From: Symbiodinium natans
Lineage: Eukaryota; Sar; Dinophyceae; Suessiales; Symbiodiniaceae
Direction: 5' to 3'
DNA: 64,000 bases
Assembly (NCBI GenBank): GCA_905221605.1
Contig: CAJNDS010000357.1
Location: 94,420 to 158,419, forward strand
The position numbers and the translations under genes are program-made. Under the pieces are notes generated by a model. That model ran no database searches and was not told the origin of the DNA. It saw only the letters and a program-made list of their open reading frames with translations. Below, one piece after another: positions 51,831 through 62,922 of the stretch. Numbering within the stretch: position 1 is the first letter of the stretch; each line of letters begins with the position of its first letter.

Positions 51831-52306
51831 CCTTTTGAGGACGAGAGCAAAAGCGGTCATGATTTACAAAATCTTCCACATGTAAGGAAAATCCAGAAAA
51901 AAAAAGGCCAACAGCCACAACAAGAACACCAACATTCACAACCAAGCCCACTTCCACCTTGTGTCGTAAGGACGAGGCCGACCCAAACAAAGCAACACGT
52001 GAGACGCGCAAAAGGCGCAGCTGCACTTAAGGTGTTAGGGCAGGAGCATTCCCCGACGAGTGTTCCTTTCCTCAATGTGGAGCCATGCAAACCTCAGCCA
52101 AAGCCGCCAAGAGCCACTGACACGCAGATCAGTTAACAACTCCAGGCAGCATGATGAGGCACATCAGATGCAGAAACACCAGCGCATTCGGATTGAAGCT
52201 TGGTTTCACTGTGTATTCGGCCGGATGCAAGGCGTGCGCTCTTCTGAAAGCAGCACTGCGAAGCACTGAGCGTTGAACAGTTGGGGCGAAGCTGTTTCGT
52301 ACAGAG
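51831..52306. other. anonymous region
   Basis: Nothing recognisable on either strand. Frames are under 90 codons and show no motifs. Confidence 0.4.
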
Positions 52307-52740
52307 CCTGCCTGGCCTGGATGTGTGACCCAGAGGCTCTGCACTATGAGCTTTTCGACTTTTATGGTGGAGTCTGGGTCTTGAGAAAGTTTGGGGCGCT
52401 CTCCTTCAGGGAGAGCATGGGCCGACGGTTGCTGCAGGTAAATGATATCGAGCGAGGAGTCCTGAGATCTCCCTGCCGCGGCCTCAGTTTTTTGGCAGGT
52501 CGACCGGCTGACCTTGAGGATGAGCTGCTGTGTGTGCCAGGTCCTGTCGGCCGGGACCCTGCCGAGGTTGAGGAAGTGGTGCTGAGGCTCTCGGAGTCAC
52601 TTCTCTCTATGACGCTAGATGTGATGTTGCTCGTCACGCGCCTCAGAACGCCAGAAGAGAAGGAGCTCGCGACAACCCCAGCTCAGCTTCCACGTTCTGT
52701 GGGCAAAGGTCCAGAGATGGTGCAGATGGCACCCTTGTAG
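52307..52740 (+). CDS. candidate terminal exon(s) of an unknown protein
   Basis: One frame is open from 52273 to the TAG at 52738-52740. Its first part (ACLAWMCDPEALHYELFDFY, then GGVWVLRKFGALSFRESMGR) ends at a good donor (CTGCAG|GTAAAT, 52437). Its last part (GRPADLEDELLCVPGPVGRD, then AEVEEVVLRLSESLLSMTLD) follows a TTTTTTGGCAG acceptor at 52498, so a 61-bp intron is possible but would shift phase. The acidic, Leu-rich C-terminal half is probably helical. No family was recognised. Confidence 0.4.
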
Positions 52741-53548
52741 CCAGGGTCTAGCCTTTTCGGCTCCAGCCCAGATCTGATCACAACTTCAGAGGCAGCAAAG
52801 CACATCGGCAACTTGTACTTATAACATCTTATGACATTCCTGACCATGATGAAAAGCGCCATAATGCCCTTCGGGTTCTCCGTGGAACTGCACCGGTGTT
52901 TTGCCGCCATGGGTGCCGGCAGAGCACAAGTCAGTGCCCTCTTATTGGTGCTTGGTGGCTGTGCGAAGTCCTTGGTTGCTGTGCATGTGGGCGTATGTCG
53001 GCATTGAGGCGAAGAGATCGGGATTAGTGACCAGTCGCCCTTCCCGATCAGGCATTTTGTGGCTGGCAGTTGCCAACAAAGAGAACATCCAGCCAAGTAT
53101 CGAGAAGGGCAGAGAGCGCCGAAAGTGGCAAAAAGGAGCACAGGGCAGAATGGTTCATGGAGTTTGTGTGAGATGATCCAGAAAGTAGTAAGTCTTTTTT
53201 TCTGCCAGGAGATTGTATACAACTATTTTGCACAGGACCTGCAGTGCTCATACTTCTGATTGTTGATGATCTTGATCTGCGGTGTGCATCAGAGGACTAC
53301 GAATTGGTCACGAGAAAGGAGAAAACCTTCGACGTAGGCCTGAAGCCATGCTGGCAGTGACAGTGGGAGTTGAAGCGACGTGACCACCGAGATGCTTCGA
53401 TTTTCATTGCAGGGCAATGGCTGTCGGAGCTCTTGCCATGGTCAGACGGAGAAAATCGGGCGCGAGACGTTCTGTCCGAGGCATCCGTCCCAGACTCTCG
53501 TGCTGAGAGGGCTACTTTGTGTGCCAGCACTGTATGAGCCCCCCCCCC

Positions 53549-53592
53549 CAAACCCTAAACCCTTAAACCCTAAACCCTTAAACCCTAAACCA
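53549..53592 (+). repeat. telomere-like CCCTAAA tract
   Basis: Four to five units alternate AAACCCTAAA and CCCTTAAA right after a C homopolymer. It lies in CCCTAAA orientation. Confidence 0.85.
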
Positions 53593-53784
53593 CAAGAGCC
53601 GAGAGCCCCCCAAGATGCTGCCAAAGTGGCGCAGCGTCGATGTTGGTCCACAAACGGACACCGCCTTGCGGCGGCGGTTCCGTGCGCTGGCGGCGGCTGC
53701 CGGAGGCCCTAGAGGGCCCGTCATAAAAACGAAAGAGCGTTTGAAAGTCGAGGGCTCGTTCCAAAGGGGCGAGGGGGAAGGAAG

Positions 53785-53813
53785 ACCCTAGGCCCTAAGC
53801 CCTAAACCTTAAG
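53785..53813 (+). repeat. telomere-like CCCTAAA fragment
   Basis: The string ccctaggccctaagccctaaacctt holds three to four diverged units, about 200 bp after the preceding tract and in the same orientation. Confidence 0.7.
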
Positions 53814-54576
53814 ATGGTCATGGAGGTGAAGAGCCCGCTTTGGCCGCCATGCGCCGCAACATCGCAATCGTGTATTTCGGCGAGGACGGCCAAACTCTCG
53901 ACGGCGCTTCCTTTTCTTGTTGGTCTTTGATTTTGGCCGCCGAAGGGTCAGCTTCAGAAAGCTGGAGAAGTTTTGCAGAGACTGCTGGGCAAAGAGAGGC
54001 TGGGGCTAGAGCGGCTAGACTTTTCGGTTCAGGAGTGTTCAGGTCTTGGGGGTGCCGTTGAATGCGAGGCATCAAGTGGTATCCGAAGAAGAAGAACCCT
54101 CGTCAAGTGAGCATGTGTTTCAAGAACAAGACATCCACGGAAAGCACGTCGCTTCGGCCTTTCCAACTCTCCACCACAAGCATCCAGCCATGCATGAACA
54201 ATTGCAACTTGCACAGTCTTCATCAAATGTCGAAGCACGCGGAATGTTTGAGCAGACTTCGTCACAGCCATGGAAGTTAACCTCAACCTATCTCAACCTT
54301 GCACAGATGCCAGGGCAGCAGAGGTCATTCAGAAGAACCCGGGTGTGCTTACGATCTCTCCAAGGCATGCAGCTTGCTGATCCGAGGGCATGTTCACAGT
54401 TGCTGAAGCTTACATGAGATGATCTACAGACAAGGAACTTGGAGAAGAACATCGGATCCGTATGTGTAGCTGCTGACGTCATTGACGTGGTCGTTCAAAA
54501 TGGGCAAGTTGCACGGCTGGTAGCAGGCAGAACCTTGGGCATGAAGTGTCCTGAGTCCTGGGCTTTCTTTTCTCAG

Positions 54577-54740
54577 TCACGCTGTCGGATGAATGGTCCA
54601 AACTGTCTTTGCAAGTTGAGTTTGTCGACTCGGGTCTCACTGCATGTGGCTCGACAGGTGCTGTCGGCATCTTCTTTGCCATTGGTATCGCGAAAGCTCT
54701 GGGTGATGCTGTCTATCTTCGGGTGCTCAGTCCAAGCTGA
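54577..54740 (+). CDS. candidate exon of an unknown protein
   Basis: After a TTTTCTCAG acceptor the frame reads TLSDEWSKLSLQVEFVDSGL, then TACGSTGAVGIFFAIGIAKA and LGDAVYLRVLSPS before TGA. It has a hydrophobic stretch (GAVGIFFAIGIA). A longer frame (54439-55029) overlaps in another phase but is less protein-like. No family was recognised. Confidence 0.35.
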
Positions 54741-56130
54741 GTCGGTCAGTGCCACGCGGTCTGTCTATGGTTTTTGGACGAGCTCTGTCTACCACCGCTT
54801 GCCCTGGTCTCAGATGGCAGATATTTGGGGAGTCAGCAGTGTGCAAGTTTGCGTCGACAGCAACATGCACATCGTCCAGCGGGATCGTCTCGGAATGAGC
54901 TTGCTGACCTGGCCATGGCGAGCACGTTGTAGGGACGTTCCGCAGCACACGGCGAGGTCGCGGCGACCAGTGCGATATTGCTTAAAAAATGATATTGCTG
55001 GACATGGTTTGACACAGGTGTCACATTGAGTTGCAGAGGAGCTGGCCAAACAGTGGAGAGGTTGAGTGCACTTTTCCTTGTATTCGTATTGTAGTCCAAG
55101 GCAAAGAGTCTAGGGATTCACGACTTGCCACCTGACGAAGCTGCCGCGGACTTGATTTCTTGGTTTGGGGGCAGGTTGCTGGAGTCATAGCCTAATGGCT
55201 ACGAGATAGTTCGATCTTCACCCAGGTACAGGTCCTTTGGTGGAGCAAGGCCGGGAAACGGAAGAAATGCAATGGCAACGCAGTGGCAACGTAATGGCAA
55301 CGCAATGGCAGCCAGTGTCCGAAAGAAATCGCTACCAGGCGGCGTAAGTCCGAAGCCCCGTGCCAGGTTCTGATCGATGACCCTTTGCGAATTTGCCGGG
55401 CTTTGCGCTTTGCTGCGAAGTTCAAGTTCAAATTGCTGCGGGCCCAGGGAATGTTTTGTAAGAAGGTGAACATCGCAAGGCTGGAGCAAGGTGTGTTCCG
55501 TCGCTCTTTCCGAGGCATCCGGCATTCTGGAAGGCTCCCGGCTTCCGAAGAACTGTCCTGCCCCGCCCCGACTGCCATTGTCACTGTGTGAAGGCCGCAC
55601 CCTTCGCGCTAGAGCCTGGACCTCACTGGTAGCAGGTGATGGCATCCTTTCTGCGAACTTGCCATAGACACAACGACATCAGCACTTGGCCAAATGTTGG
55701 ATGCACTCTTTCTCGTTGAGAAACAGCAAGGCGAAAGCAAGGCGGGCGCACACAGTAGCCACGGGGCTCAAGCATTCGATTTCATATGCTTCTCTTAAAA
55801 GACTACCGAGTTTGCCGCAAGATCTGCTGCAGAGCCTGCATCTTGGCCATCGGCATCTGTGGCAGCTCGGCTTTGCAGTCATATGGAGTCTCAACATAAT
55901 GTGTCGCAATGGTCCATAAATTACCCACCAGAAATCGGAGCATCTTTGCGGGAGGCCCTGTGTTCAGCCCCTGCACGCCATATCCGAAGCCCGGAAGATT
56001 GGTGCGGACCAATCGGACGAGCATGGCCGCAGTCGCCGAGGTGCATACTTTTCATGTGCTTGTTCACCTTGTCAGGAGCGTCACATTTTCCGCAGTAATT
56101 GCACAGAGATTTCAGCTGTAAGAGGTTCCC
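54741..56130. other. anonymous region upstream of the hydrolase gene
   Basis: No domain recognised. A short tandem of gcaacgcaatg-type units lies near 55269-55310. Frames at 55192-55645 (minus) are open but look like shadows of the plus strand or chance. Confidence 0.35.
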
Positions 56131-56932
56131 ATGCCCAAAGCCGCCCTGCTGCTCATTGACTTGCAAAAGGCAGAGAGCTGGCATCACTTGTACCGGATGG
56201 TAGGGGAAGTATGGGGAAATGCGAGGATTCATTTGGGTGTCTGGACTCTGCTGGCAAGGCCTTCACTGTCGGCTGCTGGGCCTCCCATTTCGGTGGCAAG
56301 ATGCAGGTGACCGACATTGAGAGGGCCTGTGGAGAAACAGCCCGGCTGTTGGAGTCGGGGCGTGTGCCGCCTGACACGCCCATCCTCTGCACCAAGTGCT
56401 ACGACAGCCTGCCGCAGGACGAGCCGTATGTTGATGTTGTGGAGCCCTTCTTAAGGAAAGCCCCTTGCATTCACAAGCCAACCATGGACGTTACCTACAA
56501 CCCAGCTTTTTTCCGGTGGCTACACCAGCAAGTGAGGTTGCCCAGCTGAATTTGGCAGAGATGTGCTGGTTTTGTAAATATGATGGGCTGTGACAGTGCG
56601 GCTCATTGCGCCAGAGGACTGGCATCAATGTTTTGGTCATTGGAGGCTGCACCACAACATCTTGTGTACGTGTCAGCTCCACGGAAATTGCGAGCCAGCT
56701 CAAGGGTGAAGGTCTCGCTGGAATCCGTGTGGTGGTGGACTTGAACTTGTGCGGAGCACGCAGCGAGAATTATGAAAAGACCGCGGATCGCGATCCGGTC
56801 CTGGTGAGGATCTACGGCCGTGAGTTTTGCCAAGGGAAATCGGCTGTCGATTTGGCAATCGTGCAAATGCAGCGTGCTGGAGTCGAGGTCATTGAAAGAG
56901 ATGCTGGAGGTTGGGACTGGTCACACCCATGA
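56131..56932 (+). CDS. isochorismatase-family cysteine hydrolase, three exons, complete
   Basis: ATG at 56131; exons 56131-56199, 56307-56531 and 56615-56932 all join at phase 0 and give 203 residues, the usual length of the family. Exon 1 reads MPKAALLLIDLQ with the catalytic Asp10. Exon 2 carries the catalytic Lys80 (HKPTMDVTYNPAFF). Exon 3 has the nucleophile Cys115 in LVIGGCTTTSCVRVSSTEI. These enzymes hydrolyse C-O or C-N bonds in small molecules (isochorismate, nicotinamide, carbamates); the exact substrate cannot be told. The two introns (107 and 83 bp) use GT donors and AG acceptors, one followed by G and one by A. No upstream ATG is in frame. This is the best-defined short gene in the window. 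Confidence 0.85.
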
Positions 56933-59900
56933 GCAAGAGGACGCATCTGGACACTTATGATGGGGTGCACACAACTCACTAAAGGTCACCAGAGGCCAAC
57001 AAGATTGCCTAGATAAGCTGGCACATTCTGGCACTGGCACGCAGCAGAGCAAGCCCTCGTGTACTGCTGGATGTGCATCGGTTTCTGTCGCACTGTCTGG
57101 AGAATGGGGGGGAGATTCGGCGGATGTACGGCGACTACGTTCTGGATGAGCGAGGTGGTCAGCACGTGTGCCGCGTAGCTCCGGCTTCCCATCGGCTTAC
57201 AAGTCCAAGTGGAAGATGGCGGATCTGAAGGATTGTGCTAGACGAATGCGCCTTATGGATCTGATTTCCTCATGTGCTTGACAAGCTGATTGATAGAAAT
57301 CGTGAAGCCTTGGGTAGGCGGGTATGTGGGTGGGTAATTGCCAATTGCGTCAGAGAGCGCGTGTGATATGCCAGGGGAGTGGCAGCGTGTGGTTGCAACT
57401 TAACCTCTCCAGTCAATCAAGAAGTGGTGTAGCCTGTTCTCGACCAAGGCCATTGAGAACCAAGGTGGCCAGCTCCTCAGAGGTCACATCCGACACAGGC
57501 ATTGACCGCTTGCATCCAGTGTAGCTCTTCTTGTGGCAAGGCGTAGGCAGTTCAAAGGCAGCAAGTCGTTTGGAAGAGTTGGTATACAGATTGAAACCGC
57601 ATGCGACTAAATGGTCAAGCGAATAAGGCTGGCAGTCGGAAATTCACCGAGTACCAGAAGATTGGAGGCGAATTTGCTACAATGAGCTCATGAGCGCCAG
57701 GTTAATCTTCCTCGCTGCGCTGCACCGGCTTCAAGAGTTGTAGAGTGATTCGACAGGATATGGCTTCAAAGCTTGCTCCGAGTTCTTTGAGCTCGCCTTC
57801 AGCTACACCTTTGGACCTGGAGAGGCACCAGCGCTTGCTTTCAGCGGCGCGGGGCGTTTCAGATGTCAAAGCTTCCAAGGCTTGTCAACCAGTGGTGAAG
57901 AGAAGCGTGGCGGGGTTGTTGAAAACCATCTCGCTTTTGAGGAGGGGTCCATTTCCGAGGGGCTTGAAAGCAATGATCATACAAGTTACTTGAGAAGCTC
58001 CAGGGCTGCTTGCGGCTGTCCTCGGCATTGCTGGGCGGCCAGGCTCCTTTGAAATGGTGAGCCGAGCTCCTTCAAAGTTGCATTTGAGGTGCCTTGCGTC
58101 CCAGGATTGTCCCATTGTGATGTCTTATGGCCTGAACAGGACGACAAAGGAAAGCCTCGGATGCTGTCCCAGGCCGCGGTCGAACAATCTTTGAGACGCA
58201 TGAAGCTGGGCCCCCTTTCATTGTAGAGAAGCAAGAAAGAAACAATTGAAATTCTGAAACAAGCACAATCAAGAAGAGGTTCCAGCTATGACCAGGAACT
58301 TTGAGCCGTACTTGTACCGCTCATCAGGCAATCGCAGCATGTAGATACATGTAGGTTCACTCCTTCGATCAAGAGCGCTTCCACTCGCTGGCTGCTACCG
58401 TCCATCCATTGGAGGCCAGGCCAGCATGTGCTTTCCACAAACCAATGTAGATAGCTCAGTAGCACAAGTAACAAAGGTTGTGCTCGCACGTACTTGACAA
58501 CAACCAGTGTTGGAGAAGTGGGACTGCTTTGCAGTAAAGCTGCAGAACTACAGTAGCAGCGAAACACTGTCGACAGACGCAAGCTTGCATAGGACCGCTG
58601 CAGTCAATGTTGCCTCCGCCGGTCTAGGGGGTTGTTTCTGGGCTTTTGCAACAAATTGGGGACTTCATGACCACAGCTCTCTGTGGAGCAAGACTCTTCG
58701 CTTTTGCCGAGAGCATCTTCAAGTACCCGTTGCTGATTCAAAGCATCGTAAGATTCGAGCAGAGTGAAAATCCAGCAGCTGGGGAGAACTTCATGGCGAA
58801 GGCTGCATCAAGAAGCACCATTGCTGCCATTCGTAGGATGTTGGGTTTGCCAGTAGCTATCAAAGTATATAGTTTGATCAAGCTTCCCGAGTTCCCTTTC
58901 CAGAACCCGTGGCGCAGGGCCAGAAGCATGATGGCGTCGAGCTTCTGGGGGAGCTCATGGTCGCGGCAATTGCCGCTGGGCTTGCCCGATCAGAAGGGCG
59001 ATGCTAAACTAGGCACATCCGGTGAGCGGCTAGCCCGTTCAGCTTGTGCCCACATGTACGCCGAAAGCCTTTGTCAGTGCGTGGAAGGGTAAGGAGCCAC
59101 AGCCAATGTATAGCTTGCATGCTGAATTCTCACAACTGAGGCCACAGCTCAGTTCGAGGCAAGTGCGATGGTCTCGTGCAACTGCTGGCTGCAGCTTGTG
59201 ATTACACTGGTTCTGTATGGGAGTCTGGGTTGCCGGTGCAAAAGGCATTTGGCGGCCTGAGCTTTGCACCCTGTGAGGCCGGTGGAGATGCCGTAGCTGA
59301 GTTCACCACTGCCTGTGATGGCATGTGCGTTCCAGCCTCGTGGTATTGGTTTCTCGGAGTTCGATAGGCGAAAGGATGCACTCTGATGCGCTTGCAATAC
59401 TCAGGTGAGCAACGCCATGCGCGAAGCCGGCCTCTCTCCCATGAATGCTTGTCTTGCACAGCGCCCAGATCTGACAAAGCCGGAGGAAACTGAACATGCC
59501 TTGCATGTTACGTACTAATACGAGCTTACTTGAAAATGGTGCTCCTTGCTCTGGTGGGGCACATTGACGCGCTGGCATGGCTCAGCAGTGTGTCCCCTAT
59601 CGAAGTTGACGTGTGAGTGTCATCTCGAGGTTAGAGGACCTGCAAAGCTCCCTTGAAAATTGAAAAAAGCAACAGGGCGAGTTTTGGGGGGGATATCTGA
59701 GACAGCGAAGGTCATGGGTAAGGAAGGTGACGGAAGGTGCTGTTAAAAAAACCAACACGGGTTGCCGCACATCCTTTCCAAGTCTTGCTGTCCGTAGACA
59801 ATCAGGCAATGGTAGCAGATCCACCGTCTCCGAACGCGCTGGACATTCGTCTGTGCCCAAGCATGTGCTTGGTAGTTCCTGCAGGATGGTGTTTTGCCGT

Positions 59901-60892
59901 GGTTTTTGGCCTCCTGCTCACTGAAACCCAAACCTTAAAGCTCTTAAACCCCACAACCTTAAAACCTTCTAACCCTCCAAGCAGCAGCCAGGAGAGTAGA
60001 GTGATTTCCGGTAGTCGTAAGTGACCAGTTACTCATAGCCTGCCCAACACGCGCAACTCGTTAAACACCCAAACGACACAACCCTCAATCCTAAAGCTAG
60101 CACCAAATACGTCGCGGGCGTAGCTTGGAGGTTGCTTGACGGTGTTTGTTTTGCTGCCCTTGCCTGTTAAAATTGAGAACTTGCCTGCCCTGGCCTGAGC
60201 CTTCACACCAGACGCCGGGGAGGTCACATCCAGCTAAGAGCACACATCATGAGCAAAGCCTGTCCACCATCCGTAGCAGCACCGAGCCGCTGTGATTTTT
60301 GTTTGTTTCCTATTAGTCGGCCGTCCACTGTCCGACTAATTCAGGGAGGCGGAAGCCGACCCACGAAACATGGCGCGCATGAAGTTTGAGCTTGTGCTTT
60401 TTGAAGCGGTCCTCTTAAGCACATCAGAAAGCTGAGATGTGGCCGAAGCTTGCGGCATCTCGCTGGAAAGCCTTGGTCGACACGTCCAGGTCTGGGAGGC
60501 CGTGGTAGGAATCTGTGCTGAACAGGTTAGTTCACACATCTCAGCCACAATGAACGTATGCGACACACGGAGACATCACGCTGGGCTTTACTCTGTGCCA
60601 GGCCATGCAGATCTGCATCGCACGCACAGGTACCTCAGCCTTGAAGTAAGTTGCGCGGCTGGTTCAGAGACTTGAATCAAAGCTCCCGTCAAAATGCTGG
60701 AGTCATCTGGGCGAAGCCCAACGAATTCCACTTCGAAGCTTGACCTGTGCAGGTCCCGAGTATGCAACACCTTATCGACGAAAATTGGCATTTACCCCAG
60801 CATACCGGTCGGCTTGCTGATGTGGTTCATGCAGGTACGTTAGCTGTTTGTTCCGTTTGTTAGCAAAATGACACCTGCTCGATCATGTCCAG
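56933..60892. other. anonymous 4-kb region
   Basis: Open frames with some protein character: 57745-57993 (SSPSATPLDLERHQRLLSAA), 58646-59092 (ARLFAFAESIFKYPLLIQSI), and about 59780-59935 (VADPPSPNALDIRLCPSMCL, then VVPAGWCFAVVFGLLL), which runs into a telomere-like tract. None has a recognised domain or a convincing exon chain. Confidence 0.3.
59921..59985 (+). repeat. degenerate telomere-like tract
   Basis: Partial units such as aaacccaaaccttaaag, cttaaaccccac and aaccctcc follow each other in CCCTAAA orientation. An open frame from 59737 continues through it. Confidence 0.5.
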
Positions 60893-61069
60893 GCCCTTGC
60901 CCTTGTGCGGTTGCGGGCGCCAGACCAGGCAGAAGAAGTGCAGGCTTGCTTTGAGGCCTGGTCCACCATGGGCTGCATGCTTGTCACCATGCGAAGCTTT
61001 CCCCAGTGCACGGCAGAAATGTTTACACAAAAGCTTCAGAATAGTTCGTTGCCTTTCCTACCGAGCAGG
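60893..61069 (+). CDS. candidate internal exon, unknown protein
   Basis: An AG|G acceptor opens 59 codons ending at a GT donor (AGCAGG|GTTGTA). The peptide reads ALALVRLRAPDQAEEVQACF, then EAWSTMGCMLVTMRSFPQCT and AEMFTQKLQ. It is strongly protein-like and helical. No family was recognised. Confidence 0.4.
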
Positions 61070-62207
61070 GTTGTAATGCACCTGAGTGGATTGTCGCAAC
61101 TGTTGCTCAATACTCAGTATTATGCCCAAACCCGTGAGATTGGTGCCAATTCCAAGACTTCTGCATGCTGCTGATGACTTTTCGGCTTATCCTGTAGACC
61201 TGTTGGAAATCAAGCCGCAGCTTGATTCGGTTTGAAAAGTCGTGCAGCAGATGCCGACGTGGAAAGATGCCTGGTGTCAGAGTCAGCTCAGGCACAGAGG
61301 TACTGACAACAGTCCCAGGCCCCTTCAGGACTTGTGCTTCTCAGTCCGGGTTCAAGAACTCAAAATGGTTCTAAGACGTGGTTGCTTAAGAAGTCCAAGC
61401 TGCAAGCCAAGGAACTGCTGGGAAAGACCCTGCAGCCCGCATGCCAGCCCAAGGCCTGCTCGGTATGTTCTGCATGTCGGACCTCCCAGGACCCCTGTGG
61501 CTGTTAATACAAACATATTCTGTCTTGTCGAGTTCACGCCACTGCGAAGACTTCATTTGTTCACCGTGTTTTTGCTAAATTTGTGTAATTTATTGAGTTG
61601 TGTTATTTTCTGACTTGGCTTTTGGTCGTTAAGATAATCAAAGGAATCCAACTAGGCTTTGCGATTGTACGTGATGAACCTATTTCAACTGACCCTTAGT
61701 GATCTTGAGGCCCCAAATCATGTAAGCAAAGTAGTGTCCTAGGACGACCATGCCTAACAACACCGGTATTTGCAGCGTTCTTGCACAACATAATGCAAAG
61801 GATGTTTGACGTCTCCGGAACAAGACGCGCAGTCACCAACAACATGCAAAAAGAAGATGAGCAAACTATCCAAATCAAATCTCTAAAGACTCTGCAAGCT
61901 GGTTGTGCAATGATAGGTCATTACTAGTTCCAGCTGTGTGATTGATGAGTTGTTCAATGAAATTTCGTTAAGTTATTTGACTGCTAGCGCGAAGCCGCCT
62001 CGGCAAGGGGGCCATTCCTACACTACATGCTTGGCGAACTGCTATGTTACAAAAAGCGGCGATGATCGACATGTTTCGCGCGGCCTGGCTGTAACCCGAC
62101 AACAGGTGAGCTGGGGGGGGAGGGCAGGCCGCGTGGAGGGCGGGCAAAACGCCGGATTTGGAGTCCACCCGCCAGTCTCAACGCACCGCCCGCTGCCGAT
62201 CGGCCTA

Positions 62208-62241
<34 letters not shown>

Positions 62242-62497
62242 ACCCACCAAGTCGTTTTGCCGCGGCCTGGGGAGTGCGAAAAGGGTACACAAAAGAATAT
62301 ACGAAACCGTACAAAATGTGAGAGCATTCGACCTGTGCAAGGTTCCCTAGACTAAGACCTAAACGCGTCAAGCCTCCGGCCTCGGTGGATTTCGCGATTC
62401 GGTGCCTCAAATCTTCTGAACAAGACAGTCTCAATTGTATTCAATGCAAGCTTGGGCACGCCTCTGTCTTCAATCTCTGCAAAATTTGGTGTCTCAG
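61070..62497. other. anonymous region with a G homopolymer
   Basis: No recognised domain. Contains a 31-nt G run at 62210-62240 and an open frame at 61242-61613 without motifs. Exons belonging to the candidate genes on either side may be hidden here. Confidence 0.35.
62210..62240. repeat. poly(G) tract, 31 nt
   Basis: Uninterrupted run of 31 G. Frames that cross it give Gly- or Pro-only stretches and are not taken as genes. Its true length is likely to be uncertain because such runs sequence poorly. Confidence 0.9.
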
Positions 62498-62922
62498 GTG
62501 AAGCTCCACTTCCAGGAGCGCAAAGAATGTGACATCCACGATCCAATGTTTCTGCGTTGCCTGATGCTTGGATGCATTTCGACGCGATCTGATCGGCTAG
62601 CTGCCCACGTATCAGCTGCATGCACCCTGCTTTCTGTAAGGACCGTCTTTGCCAAAAGCCGCGGCTGCAAGATCGTGAATGCGGAATTGAAGAGCGGTGC
62701 ACAAACCGACTTCTCAGCCCCTCCCATGCAGAGTTTGCCACCGTGCAGGTCGAAGCCATGATCAGGACAAATCAGGGCTGTGCTGATTTCGACCATGATT
62801 TGCACGCTGTTGGGGCGACTGAGGTCATCATGTGCCATGACAATGTGAGGGACCTGGCGGCCGTCCCACCTCCGTCAACTGGAAAAGGAAAAAAGGCAGC
62901 TGATGGGGGTTTACGAAAGTAG
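62498..62922 (+). CDS. last two exons of an unknown protein
   Basis: Exon 62498-62635 follows CAG|G and ends at a GTAAGG donor. It reads VKLHFQERKECDIHDPMFLR, then CLMLGCISTRSDRLAAHVSA. The next exon, 62749-62922, starts after CAG|G in the same phase and reads VEAMIRTNQGCADFDHDLHA, then VGATEVIMCHDNVRDLAAVP, ending in a Lys/Gly-rich tail and TAG. Both exons are protein-like and the junction preserves the frame. No family was recognised. Confidence 0.45.

Larger units (their letters stand above)
52741..54576. other. anonymous region with two telomere-like fragments
   Basis: Open frames include plus 54046-54417 and minus 53818-54075 (with SAKLLQLSEADPSAAKIKDQ); neither could be confirmed. Telomere-like fragments lie at 53549-53592 and 53785-53813. 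Confidence 0.3.

Noticed and set aside
61968-62434. Gly- or Pro-run ORFs around 62.2 kb
   Set aside because: They are artefacts of the 31-nt G homopolymer.
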